From positions 2,294,001-2,358,000 of the forward strand of contig NZ_VFME01000001.1 of assembly GCF_006714895.1 (NCBI RefSeq): a stretch of 64,000 nucleotides of DNA. The letters are read 5' to 3'. This DNA comes from Gramella sp. Hel_I_59. GTDB lineage: Bacteria > Bacteroidota > Bacteroidia > Flavobacteriales > Flavobacteriaceae. The notes below the pieces were generated by a model. It was not told where the DNA came from, did no database searches, and saw only the letters and a list, made by a program, of their open reading frames with translations. The position numbers and the translations under genes were made by a program. Below, piece after piece: positions 8,709-16,604 of this stretch. Positions within the stretch are counted from its first letter, which is position 1. Each line of letters begins with the position of its first letter.

Positions 8709-9302
8709 ATGAGAGATTCGAACTTACTATTTCTTTTATTTTTTCTTCCCATTATTAATTCGTTCGCCCAAAACGAATCTAATTTTGATCATTTTGTGAT
8801 GTCGGAAATTGGAAAAATTAATAACGATAAAACCTTAGATTCTGTTGCTGTAACTCAAGATACCATCAACGAAAAAAGACCATATAGACTGGAAATATTT
8901 TTCGGGGAGGATGATAAGAATAAGAAGCTGGTTCTAATGACCGAAAAAGCTATTCTTCCTGATTTTCCTAGTGGCAGGAATGTATCAGATGGAGAGGAAT
9001 TTTGGGAAATCGAAATTATTGATAGGAATCTCTGGATTAAACACGAACTATTACGTGGACATTTTGAACATAATTTCCAGTATAGGGATGGAAAATTTAA
9101 ATTAATGGAATATAATTCTGTAGCATCAGATGGACGAGGTAAGATCTTTTATCAAAATCTCGATTTCCTAACTGGAATCCGCAGAACTCAAACTGACAGT
9201 TATGAGCAAGATAAAGTTTTAAAGAAGGAAGAAGAATTCATCAAAATCGAAGGAAAACCCGATTTGTCAAATTTTGAACCCAAATCAAATAGATTCTATT
9301 AA
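8709..9302 (+). CDS. Exported protein of unknown function (197 aa), distant relative of 38269/53318
   Basis: The ATG at 8709 is preferred; another ATG at 8697 lies inside the attC core. Signal peptide LLFLLFFLPIINSFAQ. The mature part opens with KINNDKTLDSVAV, which resembles the calcium-loop-like start (ADVNEDGLEDCILI) of the 227-aa proteins at 38269 and 53318. It shares their later pattern of F..R/YRDG.FKLM.Y and LDFLTG. The three are therefore probably one exported family with different divergence. Function unknown. Confidence 0.7.
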   Translation: MRDSNLLFLLFFLPIINSFAQNESNFDHFVMSEIGKINNDKTLDSVAVTQDTINEKRPYRLEIFFGEDDKNKKLVLMTEKAILPDFPSGRNVSDGEEFWEIEIIDRNLWIKHELLRGHFEHNFQYRDGKFKLMEYNSVASDGRGKIFYQNLDFLTGIRRTQTDSYEQDKVLKKEEEFIKIEGKPDLSNFEPKSNRFY

Positions 9303-9311
9303 AAACACAGC

Positions 9312-9444
9312 ATATAACAACGGTTAATCGCCAATAGACGGTAGCGTTAGGAAGATAACAATTATCTTGACCAACAAACCAATACTAAGCCGACAAACCC
9401 GCGTCCCTTACTCCGCCAACTGGCGATAACCGCAACCGTTCTAT
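9312..9444 (+). repeat. attC site 8 (type A)
   Basis: R'' ATATAAC, complementary to cassette start GTTATAT at 8692. R' GTTCTAT. Confidence 0.9.
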
Positions 9445-9472
9445 GCTATTTTCTCAGAAAGATTTCTACTAA

Positions 9473-9506
9473 AAAGTTCTACTTATGAGAACTTTAATTA
9501 TCTTTG
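9473..9506 (+). promoter_or_regulatory. Promoter and operator of the higBA cassette
   Basis: A perfect inverted repeat AAAGTTCT / AGAACTTT (9473-9480, 9488-9495) lies just upstream of a Bacteroidota -7 element TATCTTTG (TAnnTTTG, 9499-9506). This arrangement suits autorepression by the antitoxin. Confidence 0.7.
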
Positions 9507-9522
9507 TTTTAGATTTTATCAA

Positions 9523-9819
9523 ATGAAGAGAATAATTGCAAAAAGTACATTACGAGAATTCTGGAAAAAACATTCTGATTCAGAACAGTATTTAAAAACT
9601 TGGTACGAAACAGCAAAAAGTTCAAATTGGGCTTCTCCAAGTGATATCAAGAAAACGTATGTAAATGCTAGCATTTTAAAAAATAGTAGAGTTGTTTTCA
9701 ACATTAAAGGAAACTCATACCGATTAGTAGTTAAGTTTAACTATGATAGACAATGGGCTTTTATTCGGTTTGTCGGAACACACACTGATTATGATAAAAT
9801 AGATGCGAACACAATTTAA
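9523..9819 (+). CDS. higB: HigB-type mRNA interferase toxin (98 aa)
   Basis: Matches the HigB_toxin (RelE-fold) family: start MKRIIAKSTLREFWKKH, the central SSNWASPSDIKKTYVNASI segment, and the C-terminal YRLVVKFNYDRQWAFIRFVGTHTDYDKID. HigB toxins cut mRNA on the ribosome. Toxin-first order with the antitoxin 11 bases downstream is typical of HigBA. The cassette has its own promoter, as an addiction module inside a mostly silent array needs. Confidence 0.93.
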   Translation: MKRIIAKSTLREFWKKHSDSEQYLKTWYETAKSSNWASPSDIKKTYVNASILKNSRVVFNIKGNSYRLVVKFNYDRQWAFIRFVGTHTDYDKIDANTI

Positions 9820-9830
9820 AAATTAGAGCT

Positions 9831-10199
9831 ATGAAAATTAAACCTATTAAAAGCGATAAAGACTACGATAAGGCTTTAGAAAGACTAGAAGTGATATTTG
9901 ACGCTCCAATTAATTCTAAAGAGGGCGACGAGGCGGAAATTCTTTCTATGATGATTGATAATTATGAAAATGAGCATTATCCAATTGAGGCTCCAGATCC
10001 GATTGAGGCTATAAAAATTAGAATGGAAGAAATGAATCTTAAACAGAAGGATTTAGTTGGTGTCATCGGAGGAAAAAGTAGAGTTTCAGAAATTTTAAAT
10101 AAAAAGAAAAGATTAACGGTAGATATGATTAGAGAACTTGAGAGAATTCTACATATTTCTGCATCTGTATTAGTAACTAATTACCAATTGTCGAAGTGA
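9831..10199 (+). CDS. higA: HigA-type antitoxin (122 aa)
   Basis: The N-terminal half (DYDKALERLEVIFDAP..EAEILSMMIDNYENEHYPIEAPDPIEAIKIRMEE) and the C-terminal helix-turn-helix (LKQKDLVGVIGGKSRVSEILNKKKRLTVDMIRELERIL) are characteristic of HigA/XRE antitoxins. It neutralises HigB and, with it, should repress the promoter at 9473-9506 through the palindrome there. Confidence 0.93.
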   Translation: MKIKPIKSDKDYDKALERLEVIFDAPINSKEGDEAEILSMMIDNYENEHYPIEAPDPIEAIKIRMEEMNLKQKDLVGVIGGKSRVSEILNKKKRLTVDMIRELERILHISASVLVTNYQLSK

Positions 10200-10208
10200 A
10201 AAAACAGC

Positions 10209-10341
10209 ATAGAACAACGGTTAATCGCCAATAAGCGGCAAGGTTAGAAAGAATGTAATTATCTTGACCAACAAACCAATACTAAGCCGATAAATCCACG
10301 TCCCTCACTCCGCCAACTGGCGATAACCGAAACCGTTGTAA
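10209..10341 (+). repeat. attC site 9 (type A)
   Basis: R'' ATAGAAC is the perfect complement of the cassette start GTTCTAT at 9438. R' GTTGTAA. Confidence 0.9.
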
Positions 10342-10383
10342 AAAATAACAACATAGAAATCTTTACAATTAAAAAAGTTTATA

Positions 10384-11301
10384 ATGAATAAATTATTACA
10401 GATTATTTTAATAAGTGCAATACTTTTAATCACTACAAATTGTAAAAATGGAAGTGAAGACAAAATTCTTTCAGCTGTGTCAGCAAAGGAAGAGAAAGGT
10501 TGTAATTATATTGAAGAATATTATCAAACTGTTTATCAAGCAGAAATTGCCTATCTGAGAAAGGAATATCAAAAATCTTTTGATCTTTTAAAAAAAGCTG
10601 AATCCAGGTGTGAACTTTTAAACCAACCTCCAATTTATGAGATTAAAATACTTGCGGAGCTTTATGTTAGATTGGAGAAACCAGAAGGTGCTTTTCCTTA
10701 TTTATATTCACTGTTAAAAAAAGGGGACTCCTTCTCCTCCATCGAAAACAACCAATTGTTTGAGGAATTGAAAGCCACACCTAAGTGGAAAAAACTTGAA
10801 AAGGAAGCACCTGAATTAGAAAAGGAATTTCAAGCAGGTATTAATATGGAAATTAGAAAGGAAATTTTAGCAATGATCGCAGAGGATCAAAGAGTAAGGA
10901 GAGTTAGAAATGTTGAACTTTGGGAAGAAATCGATAGCGTTAATCAAAAACGTTTGAAAGAAATTTTTAACCAATATGGTTATCCAAATTCAAATATCGT
11001 TGGACATGGATATTTTCAGGAACAGCCAGATATAACAGTTCTTTTAATGCATTTTGATGATACAATCTGGTTCAAACCAAGGTTAATAGATTACATTAGA
11101 AAAGGAGAAGCACCTACAGATGTTTTGGCCGCTATGATTGATAGTAGAAAAAGGGGGACTGATGAATATACATATGGGATTTATAGTTCTGCTGACAGCA
11201 CAAATATTAAGGATTTTCAAGAGTTAGATAGTAGAAGATTAAAGGTAGGTTTAAGACCATACAAAATGCAAAAAGAATATAGGAAACTAAAAGATCTATA
11301 A
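10384..11301 (+). CDS. Lipoprotein with TPR-like N-terminus and DUF6624-like C-terminus (305 aa)
   Basis: Signal peptide with lipobox LLITTNC (Cys about 20). Residues 40-140 are helical pairs reminiscent of TPR. From about residue 160 the pattern AEDQRVRRVR..DSVNQKRLKEIFNQYGYPNSNIVGHGYF..VLLMHFDD resembles DUF6624-type proteins, whose function is not known. A 42-base leader before the ATG contains no clear promoter. The downstream 108 bases before the attC look non-coding. Confidence 0.65.
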   Translation: MNKLLQIILISAILLITTNCKNGSEDKILSAVSAKEEKGCNYIEEYYQTVYQAEIAYLRKEYQKSFDLLKKAESRCELLNQPPIYEIKILAELYVRLEKPEGAFPYLYSLLKKGDSFSSIENNQLFEELKATPKWKKLEKEAPELEKEFQAGINMEIRKEILAMIAEDQRVRRVRNVELWEEIDSVNQKRLKEIFNQYGYPNSNIVGHGYFQEQPDITVLLMHFDDTIWFKPRLIDYIRKGEAPTDVLAAMIDSRKRGTDEYTYGIYSSADSTNIKDFQELDSRRLKVGLRPYKMQKEYRKLKDL

Positions 11302-11409
11302 TGATTCATTAGACTTTTAAGAGCAAATTCAATAAAATATTAGTTATACAACATGATTGGGACTAATCGGATTTGTTACTTCAAACTAATTTAATAGTGT
11401 TGTTACATT

Positions 11410-11542
11410 TTACAACATCGGTTCATCGCAAATAACGGGTATTCCGGAAAAAGTGTGATTTTAGAAACCAGGAAACAAAAATATCAATCCGACAAGTCCG
11501 CGTCCTTACTCCCGCAACTTGCGATAACCGTAACCGTTGGCA
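11410..11542 (+). repeat. attC site 10 (type B)
   Basis: R'' TTACAAC is the perfect complement of the cassette start GTTGTAA at 10335. R' GTTGGCA. Confidence 0.9.
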
Positions 11543-11564
11543 ACAAGCTAAAACATCCAAACTT

Positions 11565-12233
11565 ATGAAATACAATTTTAACCGAAATATAAAATTTGAA
11601 TTCCAAACTTTAATTGGCTTTTTAGCCATTTTTGTTGTTCTATCATGCTTTTCTTGTAAGGAAGAATCCAACTCCTTGAAAAATACAGAAAGTGATTTAA
11701 TAACGAAAATAAATGCTGTTCAGGAACAAGTGATGGCGCAAGGAAATGTGACGGCAAAAGAGGAACAGGCTTTATTAAGTTTATGCAGCATAGTATCGCA
11801 AGATGATGGTATGGCAATCTATACTTCTGACGATAGTATAATATTAAAAGATGTAGAAGTTGCGCCAGTGTATGATGGTTGTGAAGATCTCTCAGAAAAA
11901 GAAACAAAAGAATGCTTCAAGGAAAAAGTAGCGAAATTTGTAGAGAGTGAATTTAACTCAAGTTTATTGAAAGAATTAAATCTTTCAGAACCAAAGAAGG
12001 TCGAAGCCTTTTTCATAATTACTGAAAACGGAAATCTAACCGGTATGAAAGTGAGAAATACAGAATTAACGATTCAAGCTGAAATTTTGAGAGTGCTTAG
12101 AAAAATGCCAATTATGAAACCAGCTATTGACAATGGAAAAAGTGTCTCAGTGTTATGTTCTATGATAGTTCAATATAAAAATGATATCGAAATTAATTTC
12201 GTTTACATTCCTGAAAGACCAAATAACGATTAA
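11565..12233 (+). CDS. Lipoprotein with TonB-C-like domain (222 aa)
   Basis: A long N-terminus leads to the hydrophobic stretch LIGFLAIFVVLSCFSC, a probable lipoprotein signal. The second half, VAPVYDGCEDLSEKETKECFKEKVAKFVESEFN followed by a V.A.F.I..NG.. segment, has the P.Y.GCE....CF pattern of the small TonB-C-like proteins common in flavobacteria. A role as a true energy transducer is unlikely, because the Pro-rich spacer and TM anchor of TonB are missing. Confidence 0.65.
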   Translation: MKYNFNRNIKFEFQTLIGFLAIFVVLSCFSCKEESNSLKNTESDLITKINAVQEQVMAQGNVTAKEEQALLSLCSIVSQDDGMAIYTSDDSIILKDVEVAPVYDGCEDLSEKETKECFKEKVAKFVESEFNSSLLKELNLSEPKKVEAFFIITENGNLTGMKVRNTELTIQAEILRVLRKMPIMKPAIDNGKSVSVLCSMIVQYKNDIEINFVYIPERPNND

Positions 12234-12272
12234 AAGTTATAGTTCTAATTATAGAGTATAGAATTAGCCAGT

Positions 12273-12405
12273 TGCCAACAACGGTTAATCGCCAATAGAC
12301 GGCAGCGTTAGAAAGAAAATAATTATCTTGACCAACAAACCAATACTAAGCCGACAAACCCGAGTCCCTTACTCCGCCAACTGGCGATAACCGAGACCGT
12401 TGGCA
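12273..12405 (+). repeat. attC site 11 (type A)
   Basis: R'' TGCCAAC is the perfect complement of the cassette start GTTGGCA at 11536. R' GTTGGCA. Confidence 0.9.
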
Positions 12406-12502
12406 ACAAACCAATGAAAACTTGAACTTAAAGAAAATATTAAAAGTTGCTTCTTAATAAACTCAGACCAGTCTAAAAAAGTCAAATAACCCGATATATA
12501 AA

Positions 12503-12910
12503 ATGAATAAAAAATCACAACTAACCGAGCATTTAGAAAAATACTGCGAATCTTACTCTGAGATTGAGAATAACATTATAATAACAACTACAAAACCTCT
12601 CATATTTCAAGTAGATTTTTCAAATAATAAAACTGATATTTCTGCTAAACTGAAAGGCTGGAATTTTCTGACAGGTTTCTTAGAAATGAGATTTGAAAAA
12701 GTCGCAAGCTATATATCGATAATGTTGATTCTAATGATTTTGATTACTTTGTTTTCATTAGTGATGGTTGAAAATGAAATTGAAAACACCACTGTTCTAA
12801 CTTCAATTACTTGTATAGTAGTGGCTGCAGTATGGACTTGCCTATTCTATATAAATTATCGAATTAAATATGAAAACATGAAAAATAGGATTGTAGATTG
12901 GACCAACTAA
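12503..12910 (+). CDS. Small membrane protein, two TM segments (135 aa), duplicated at 23659
   Basis: A cytoplasmic-looking N-terminal domain (residues 1-70, with KPLIFQVDFSNNKTDISAKLKGWNF) is followed by two hydrophobic segments, about residues 74-95 and 103-122, and a basic tail. The cassette at 23659 encodes the same protein with Y16S and T102I-type changes, and the ~100-base leader is also shared. Function unknown. The leader before the ATG is long for this array and could hold a promoter, but no TAnnTTTG is visible. Confidence 0.75.
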   Translation: MNKKSQLTEHLEKYCESYSEIENNIIITTTKPLIFQVDFSNNKTDISAKLKGWNFLTGFLEMRFEKVASYISIMLILMILITLFSLVMVENEIENTTVLTSITCIVVAAVWTCLFYINYRIKYENMKNRIVDWTN

Positions 12911-12917
12911 GGTCAGT

Positions 12918-13050
12918 TGCCAACATCGGTTGATCGCAAATAACGGGTTTAATCGGAAAAGCGTAATTTTAGAAACCAGGAAATAAAATAGTTAATCCGA
13001 CAAGTCCGCGTCCCTACTCCCGCAACTTGCGATAACCGAGACCGTTAGGG
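12918..13050 (+). repeat. attC site 12 (type B)
   Basis: R'' TGCCAAC complements cassette start GTTGGCA at 12399. R' GTTAGGG. Confidence 0.9.
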
Positions 13051-13060
13051 CAAATTATCA

Positions 13061-14212
13061 ATGAAGAATCAAATAGCCTACATAGATGAGTTCGGAAATA
13101 ACGGACTCGATTTCGAAAAAGAAGGAGTTAGCACTCATTTTATAGTTACAGCTATTTTAATCGATAGTAGTAAAAAAGAGAACGTAGAAGAAAAAATTGA
13201 AACTATTCGAAAAACGAATTTCCAAACTGGAGAAATGAAATCTTCTGGTTTAGGAGATAATGATACGAGAAGGTTAAAGGTTCTCAAAGAATTAAATGAC
13301 ATAGATTACCATATATTTTCTGTTGTAATTGATAAAAGAGAATTAAAAGGCGAAGGCTTTAATTACAAAGGTTCATTTTATAAATTTCTTCATTCTCTAG
13401 TAGATAGAGAAATCTTTAAAGTTTTTCCTGATTTAGAAGTTGTCGCAGATGAACACGGAGGTCAGGAATTTAAAGAAGGTTTTATCAAATATATCAATCG
13501 AAAACATATTCCAAATTTATTTGAACAGGCAGAGTTTAAGTTATCTAATAGCAAATCAAGTTTAATAGTCCAATTAGCAGATATCATTACCGGGACTTTA
13601 GCAAGATGCTATGAAACTAAAAAATTAAGTGATAATATATCAAAATTCCTCGAAACCTTAAAAGACAAAATAACAGAAATTAAATTCTGGCCACCTGATT
13701 ACAAACCTTACGCGTATGATCCAGGAAGAGATTTTGAAAATTTTAATCCAACAATTTCAGATCTAGGAATTAATCTAGCCAGTCAATTTTTAGATGACAC
13801 CAAAGATTCAACTGATCCAGCTACAATTGACCAAAGAAGTTTTCTCAAGTATTTGATATTCCATTTCACCAACATTAATCCAGAAACATATGTTTCCACA
13901 TATGAATTAATTAATCATATTGATCAATTTCGCAGCACTACAATTACTATGCATTACTTTAGAAGTAAAGTTGTCGCAAAATTGAGAGATAAAGGCATTC
14001 TAATTTCAAGTTCAAACAAAGGATATAAATTGCCAAGTTCAAGTAAAGATTTATATGAATTTGTAAATCATAGCAATTCCTACATACAGCCAATGATTGA
14101 AAGATTGATAAAGTGTAGAAATAGAATCAAATTGGCAACGAAAAACGAAATGGATATTTTAGATCACGAAGAATTTAAATATTTAAGCATTATAAAAGAT
14201 AACTTGCCCTAA
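13061..14212 (+). CDS. DUF3800-domain protein (383 aa), putative defence nuclease
   Basis: The N-terminal domain starts with IAYIDEFGNNG (D9) and contains VVADEHGGQEFKEGFIKYIN and IVQLADIITGTLAR. Together these are the acidic/RNase-H-like signature of DUF3800, a family often found beside restriction and abortive-infection genes. The C-terminal ~130 residues look like a winged-helix region (YELINHIDQFRSTTITMHYFRSKVVAKLRDKGIL). ATG 10 bases after the core. The stop codon TAA is part of the attC R'' box (CCCTAAC). Confidence 0.8.
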   Translation: MKNQIAYIDEFGNNGLDFEKEGVSTHFIVTAILIDSSKKENVEEKIETIRKTNFQTGEMKSSGLGDNDTRRLKVLKELNDIDYHIFSVVIDKRELKGEGFNYKGSFYKFLHSLVDREIFKVFPDLEVVADEHGGQEFKEGFIKYINRKHIPNLFEQAEFKLSNSKSSLIVQLADIITGTLARCYETKKLSDNISKFLETLKDKITEIKFWPPDYKPYAYDPGRDFENFNPTISDLGINLASQFLDDTKDSTDPATIDQRSFLKYLIFHFTNINPETYVSTYELINHIDQFRSTTITMHYFRSKVVAKLRDKGILISSSNKGYKLPSSSKDLYEFVNHSNSYIQPMIERLIKCRNRIKLATKNEMDILDHEEFKYLSIIKDNLP

Positions 14213-14339
14213 CATCGGTTCATCGCAAATAACGGGTATTGTCGAAAAAGTGTAATTTTAGAAACCAAGAAAGAAAATGGTTAATCCGACAAGTCCTCGT
14301 CCCTACTCCCGCAACTTGCGATAACCGTAACCGTTGTAA
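14207..14339 (+). repeat. attC site 13 (type B)
   Basis: R'' CCCTAAC is the perfect complement of cassette start GTTAGGG at 13044 and supplies the stop codon of the upstream gene. R' GTTGTAA. Confidence 0.9.
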
Positions 14340-14490
14340 ACAAGAGCTCCACATAATTTTCGCTTCTAAAAGACCATATTCTATACTGTTTTTTAATTAA
14401 AAATTGCCAAATAATTTTATTAACAAAATGAATATTTTAAAGTTAGCATGTTAAATTTTGATTGATATTTGCCGGGGAAAATCAAAATTA

Positions 14491-15000
14491 ATGGCAAAAA
14501 CAGAACAAAAACCAATTTTTAAAAAATCAATTCTTGCCTGTTTACTTATTACAGTTTTTGGATTATATCTTACAACAAGAGGAACCAAGGACAAATCCGA
14601 ATTCGAGAGTATCAAAGGAAAAATAGACTATTTCGACAAGACTTTTCAGGAGATAAATTATAGGAATAAAGGGAATCATAGATTCATACACATTGTAGAT
14701 TTTCCTGTTATTTTTGACATCTTTGTGGGAAAAGAAACAGGAGATTTTAGTCCTAAATTTGAGAAATTAGATGAGCTTAAAATCGGAGATGAAATAACTG
14801 TTTACTACGCAGAGAAAACCCCATTTCAAAAGAATACTGATTCAAGATTAAATAAAACGGTACAATTTATTGATAGAAATGAGCAACCTTATTTTATCCG
14901 TGGAAATAAAGATAAATATGGAGGCTATGCAGCAATTGCATTTGGAATAATAATGTCTATAATTCTATTGATTTTAAAAAAAGTAGGAAAAATAAAATAG
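14491..15000 (+). CDS. Membrane protein of unknown function (169 aa)
   Basis: The ATG at 14491 is chosen; an in-frame TTG at 14458 is possible. TM helices at about residues 13-30 and 145-163 flank a ~110-residue extracytoplasmic domain (GKIDYFDKTFQEINY.., KIGDEITVYYAEK) that looks beta-rich. It is the first gene of a two-gene cassette (14334-15573), 59 bases before the next gene. The 150-base leader between the core and this ATG is AT-rich and may contain the cassette's promoter. Confidence 0.7.
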   Translation: MAKTEQKPIFKKSILACLLITVFGLYLTTRGTKDKSEFESIKGKIDYFDKTFQEINYRNKGNHRFIHIVDFPVIFDIFVGKETGDFSPKFEKLDELKIGDEITVYYAEKTPFQKNTDSRLNKTVQFIDRNEQPYFIRGNKDKYGGYAAIAFGIIMSIILLILKKVGKIK

Positions 15001-15059
15001 AAACCAATTATCTATTTAACTATTTTTTCGTGGTTCAAAATTCAATAACTTAAACTTAT

Positions 15060-15509
15060 ATGAAAATAAAATTCTTTTCTTTAATAGGGATACTTCTTTT
15101 GGTAAGCTCATGTAAAACCTATACCGTTCCAGTAGAAAGTTTTAAAAAACAAATGACAGAATCTGATTCTGGACAACTCAAAACAGTTGAAATAAACCAT
15201 CCTGGTTTTTATTCACAATCCAATTCTAATCGAAACCTTAATTACGAAGCTAATAGTATAAAATCTATTGAGGTTTTCGATAAAAAAGGTAATAAAGTGA
15301 AATTGGAAAACTCCCCTAAACTAGAAATGAGAATCACAAAAAAAGATGGAAAAAAGAATATATTACTATTTGACACTGTAATCGTACAAAATGATACGCT
15401 AAAAGGCGCTAGATCAAGATTAATACAGAACCTGACTAGAGAAATAGCTTTGATCGATATAGAAAAGATTGAAATTCAAGACAGCGGAAAAGTTTATGAG
15501 TATCAGTAA
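15060..15509 (+). CDS. Small lipoprotein of unknown function (149 aa)
   Basis: Signal peptide with lipobox LLLVSSC (Cys about 19) followed by KTYTVPVESFKKQM. The body is beta-rich (VKLENSPKLEMRITKKDGKKNILLFDTVIV), of a kind frequently seen in flavobacterial lipoproteins. Second gene of a two-gene cassette, presumably cotranscribed with 14491-15000. Confidence 0.75.
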   Translation: MKIKFFSLIGILLLVSSCKTYTVPVESFKKQMTESDSGQLKTVEINHPGFYSQSNSNRNLNYEANSIKSIEVFDKKGNKVKLENSPKLEMRITKKDGKKNILLFDTVIVQNDTLKGARSRLIQNLTREIALIDIEKIEIQDSGKVYEYQ

Positions 15510-15566
15510 AAAACAGAATATTAAAGTATTTATTTTCTAATTTAAGTTAATTTCTGTCGCTCCAGT

Positions 15567-15702
15567 TTACAACAACGTATATCGCAAATGGCGGGTTTGA
15601 AAGAAAAGTATTAAATTAGTTTTCATAATAAACATAATTACTAAGCCGACAAATCCGCATCCATTATTCCGCGCCACTTGTCGATATACGTACCCGTTCT
15701 AC
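15567..15702 (+). repeat. attC site 14 (type E)
   Basis: R'' TTACAAC complements cassette start GTTGTAA at 14333. R' GTTCTAC. Inner stem CGTATATCGC / TCGATATACG, a different sequence keeping the same fold. Confidence 0.85.
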
Positions 15703-15720
15703 GCAATTTTTTAGAAAAAT

Positions 15721-16110
15721 TTGAACATAAAAATTAAATACGGATTAATAGTTCTGACAATTTCAATCTTTGCTTTGATTGGTTTTATAGGATTAGGATT
15801 CTATACGATGGAAATAGAAGATCAATATGGAGATTATCAAGAGTTATTTTATAAAGTAGAATCTAATGATATAATTATAAATAAGTCAAATTTAAACTAC
15901 GGCGTTATTGAAAAAAGCTGGAAAAGAATAAATATCAAACAGAGAAGTATCGACTCAACAGATTTATATCAATTTATTAAAGATGATTATTCTGTAGGGA
16001 ATTTTGAAATTTATAGACCTTTAAATAGAATAGATATTTCAAATGCTAACTATTCGGATTTAGAAAATTTGATAAAAAATAATAGATTGAAATTAATCTT
16101 CAAAAGATAA
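15721..16110 (+). CDS. Membrane-anchored protein of unknown function (129 aa)
   Basis: A TTG start is inferred, since no ATG precedes the hydrophobic segment GLIVLTISIFALIGFIGLGFY. The rest is a ~95-residue extracytoplasmic domain. First gene of a two-gene cassette; the next ATG follows its stop by one base, so translation is probably coupled. Confidence 0.65.
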   Translation: MNIKIKYGLIVLTISIFALIGFIGLGFYTMEIEDQYGDYQELFYKVESNDIIINKSNLNYGVIEKSWKRINIKQRSIDSTDLYQFIKDDYSVGNFEIYRPLNRIDISNANYSDLENLIKNNRLKLIFKR

Positions 16111-16111
16111 A

Positions 16112-16450
16112 ATGTCTACTCTTCAAAAGATAGCACTACCAACATTGATTCTTGCTTATTCTCTATTGGTTCTAGCTTTTATTTTCGATAGTACAAATAT
16201 GAACAGTGATTATTTACTCTTCGCGGGCTGGATAATAGGAGTCACAAATGCTATCTCAAATAATCTGTTAGCCGAGAAAATTGACATAAATAAATGGCTG
16301 ATAATTTTATTTATTATTAGCGGTATACTATGGATTTTCCCACCTCTATTTTTTACATATTTTGGAATACCTTGTTTATTCATATTCTTAGGAATTGGAA
16401 TTTATACACATATAAAAGCTTTCAAATTAAGAGAGAAAAAAACAGCGTAG
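16112..16450 (+). CDS. Small integral membrane protein, four TM segments (112 aa)
   Basis: Almost the whole protein is hydrophobic: about residues 7-25, 32-50, 62-80 and 83-103, then a basic tail LREKKTA. Its stop TAG lies inside the attC R'' box. Partner of 15721-16110 in one cassette. Function unknown; immunity-type proteins have this shape, but that is speculation. Confidence 0.7.
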   Translation: MSTLQKIALPTLILAYSLLVLAFIFDSTNMNSDYLLFAGWIIGVTNAISNNLLAEKIDINKWLIILFIISGILWIFPPLFFTYFGIPCLFIFLGIGIYTHIKAFKLREKKTA

Positions 16451-16579
16451 AACAACGGTTCATCGCCAATAAGCGGCAGCGTTAGAAAGAAAATAATTAT
16501 CTTGACCAATAACAAAATACTAAGCCGACAAATCCGCGTCCCTTACTCCGCCAACTGGCGATAACCGGGACCGTTGTGC
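16447..16579 (+). repeat. attC site 15 (type A)
   Basis: R'' GTAGAAC is the perfect complement of cassette start GTTCTAC at 15696 and carries the stop codon of the upstream gene. R' GTTGTGC. Confidence 0.9.
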
Positions 16580-16604
16580 AGCATTTAATATTAAACTAGT
16601 TCAA

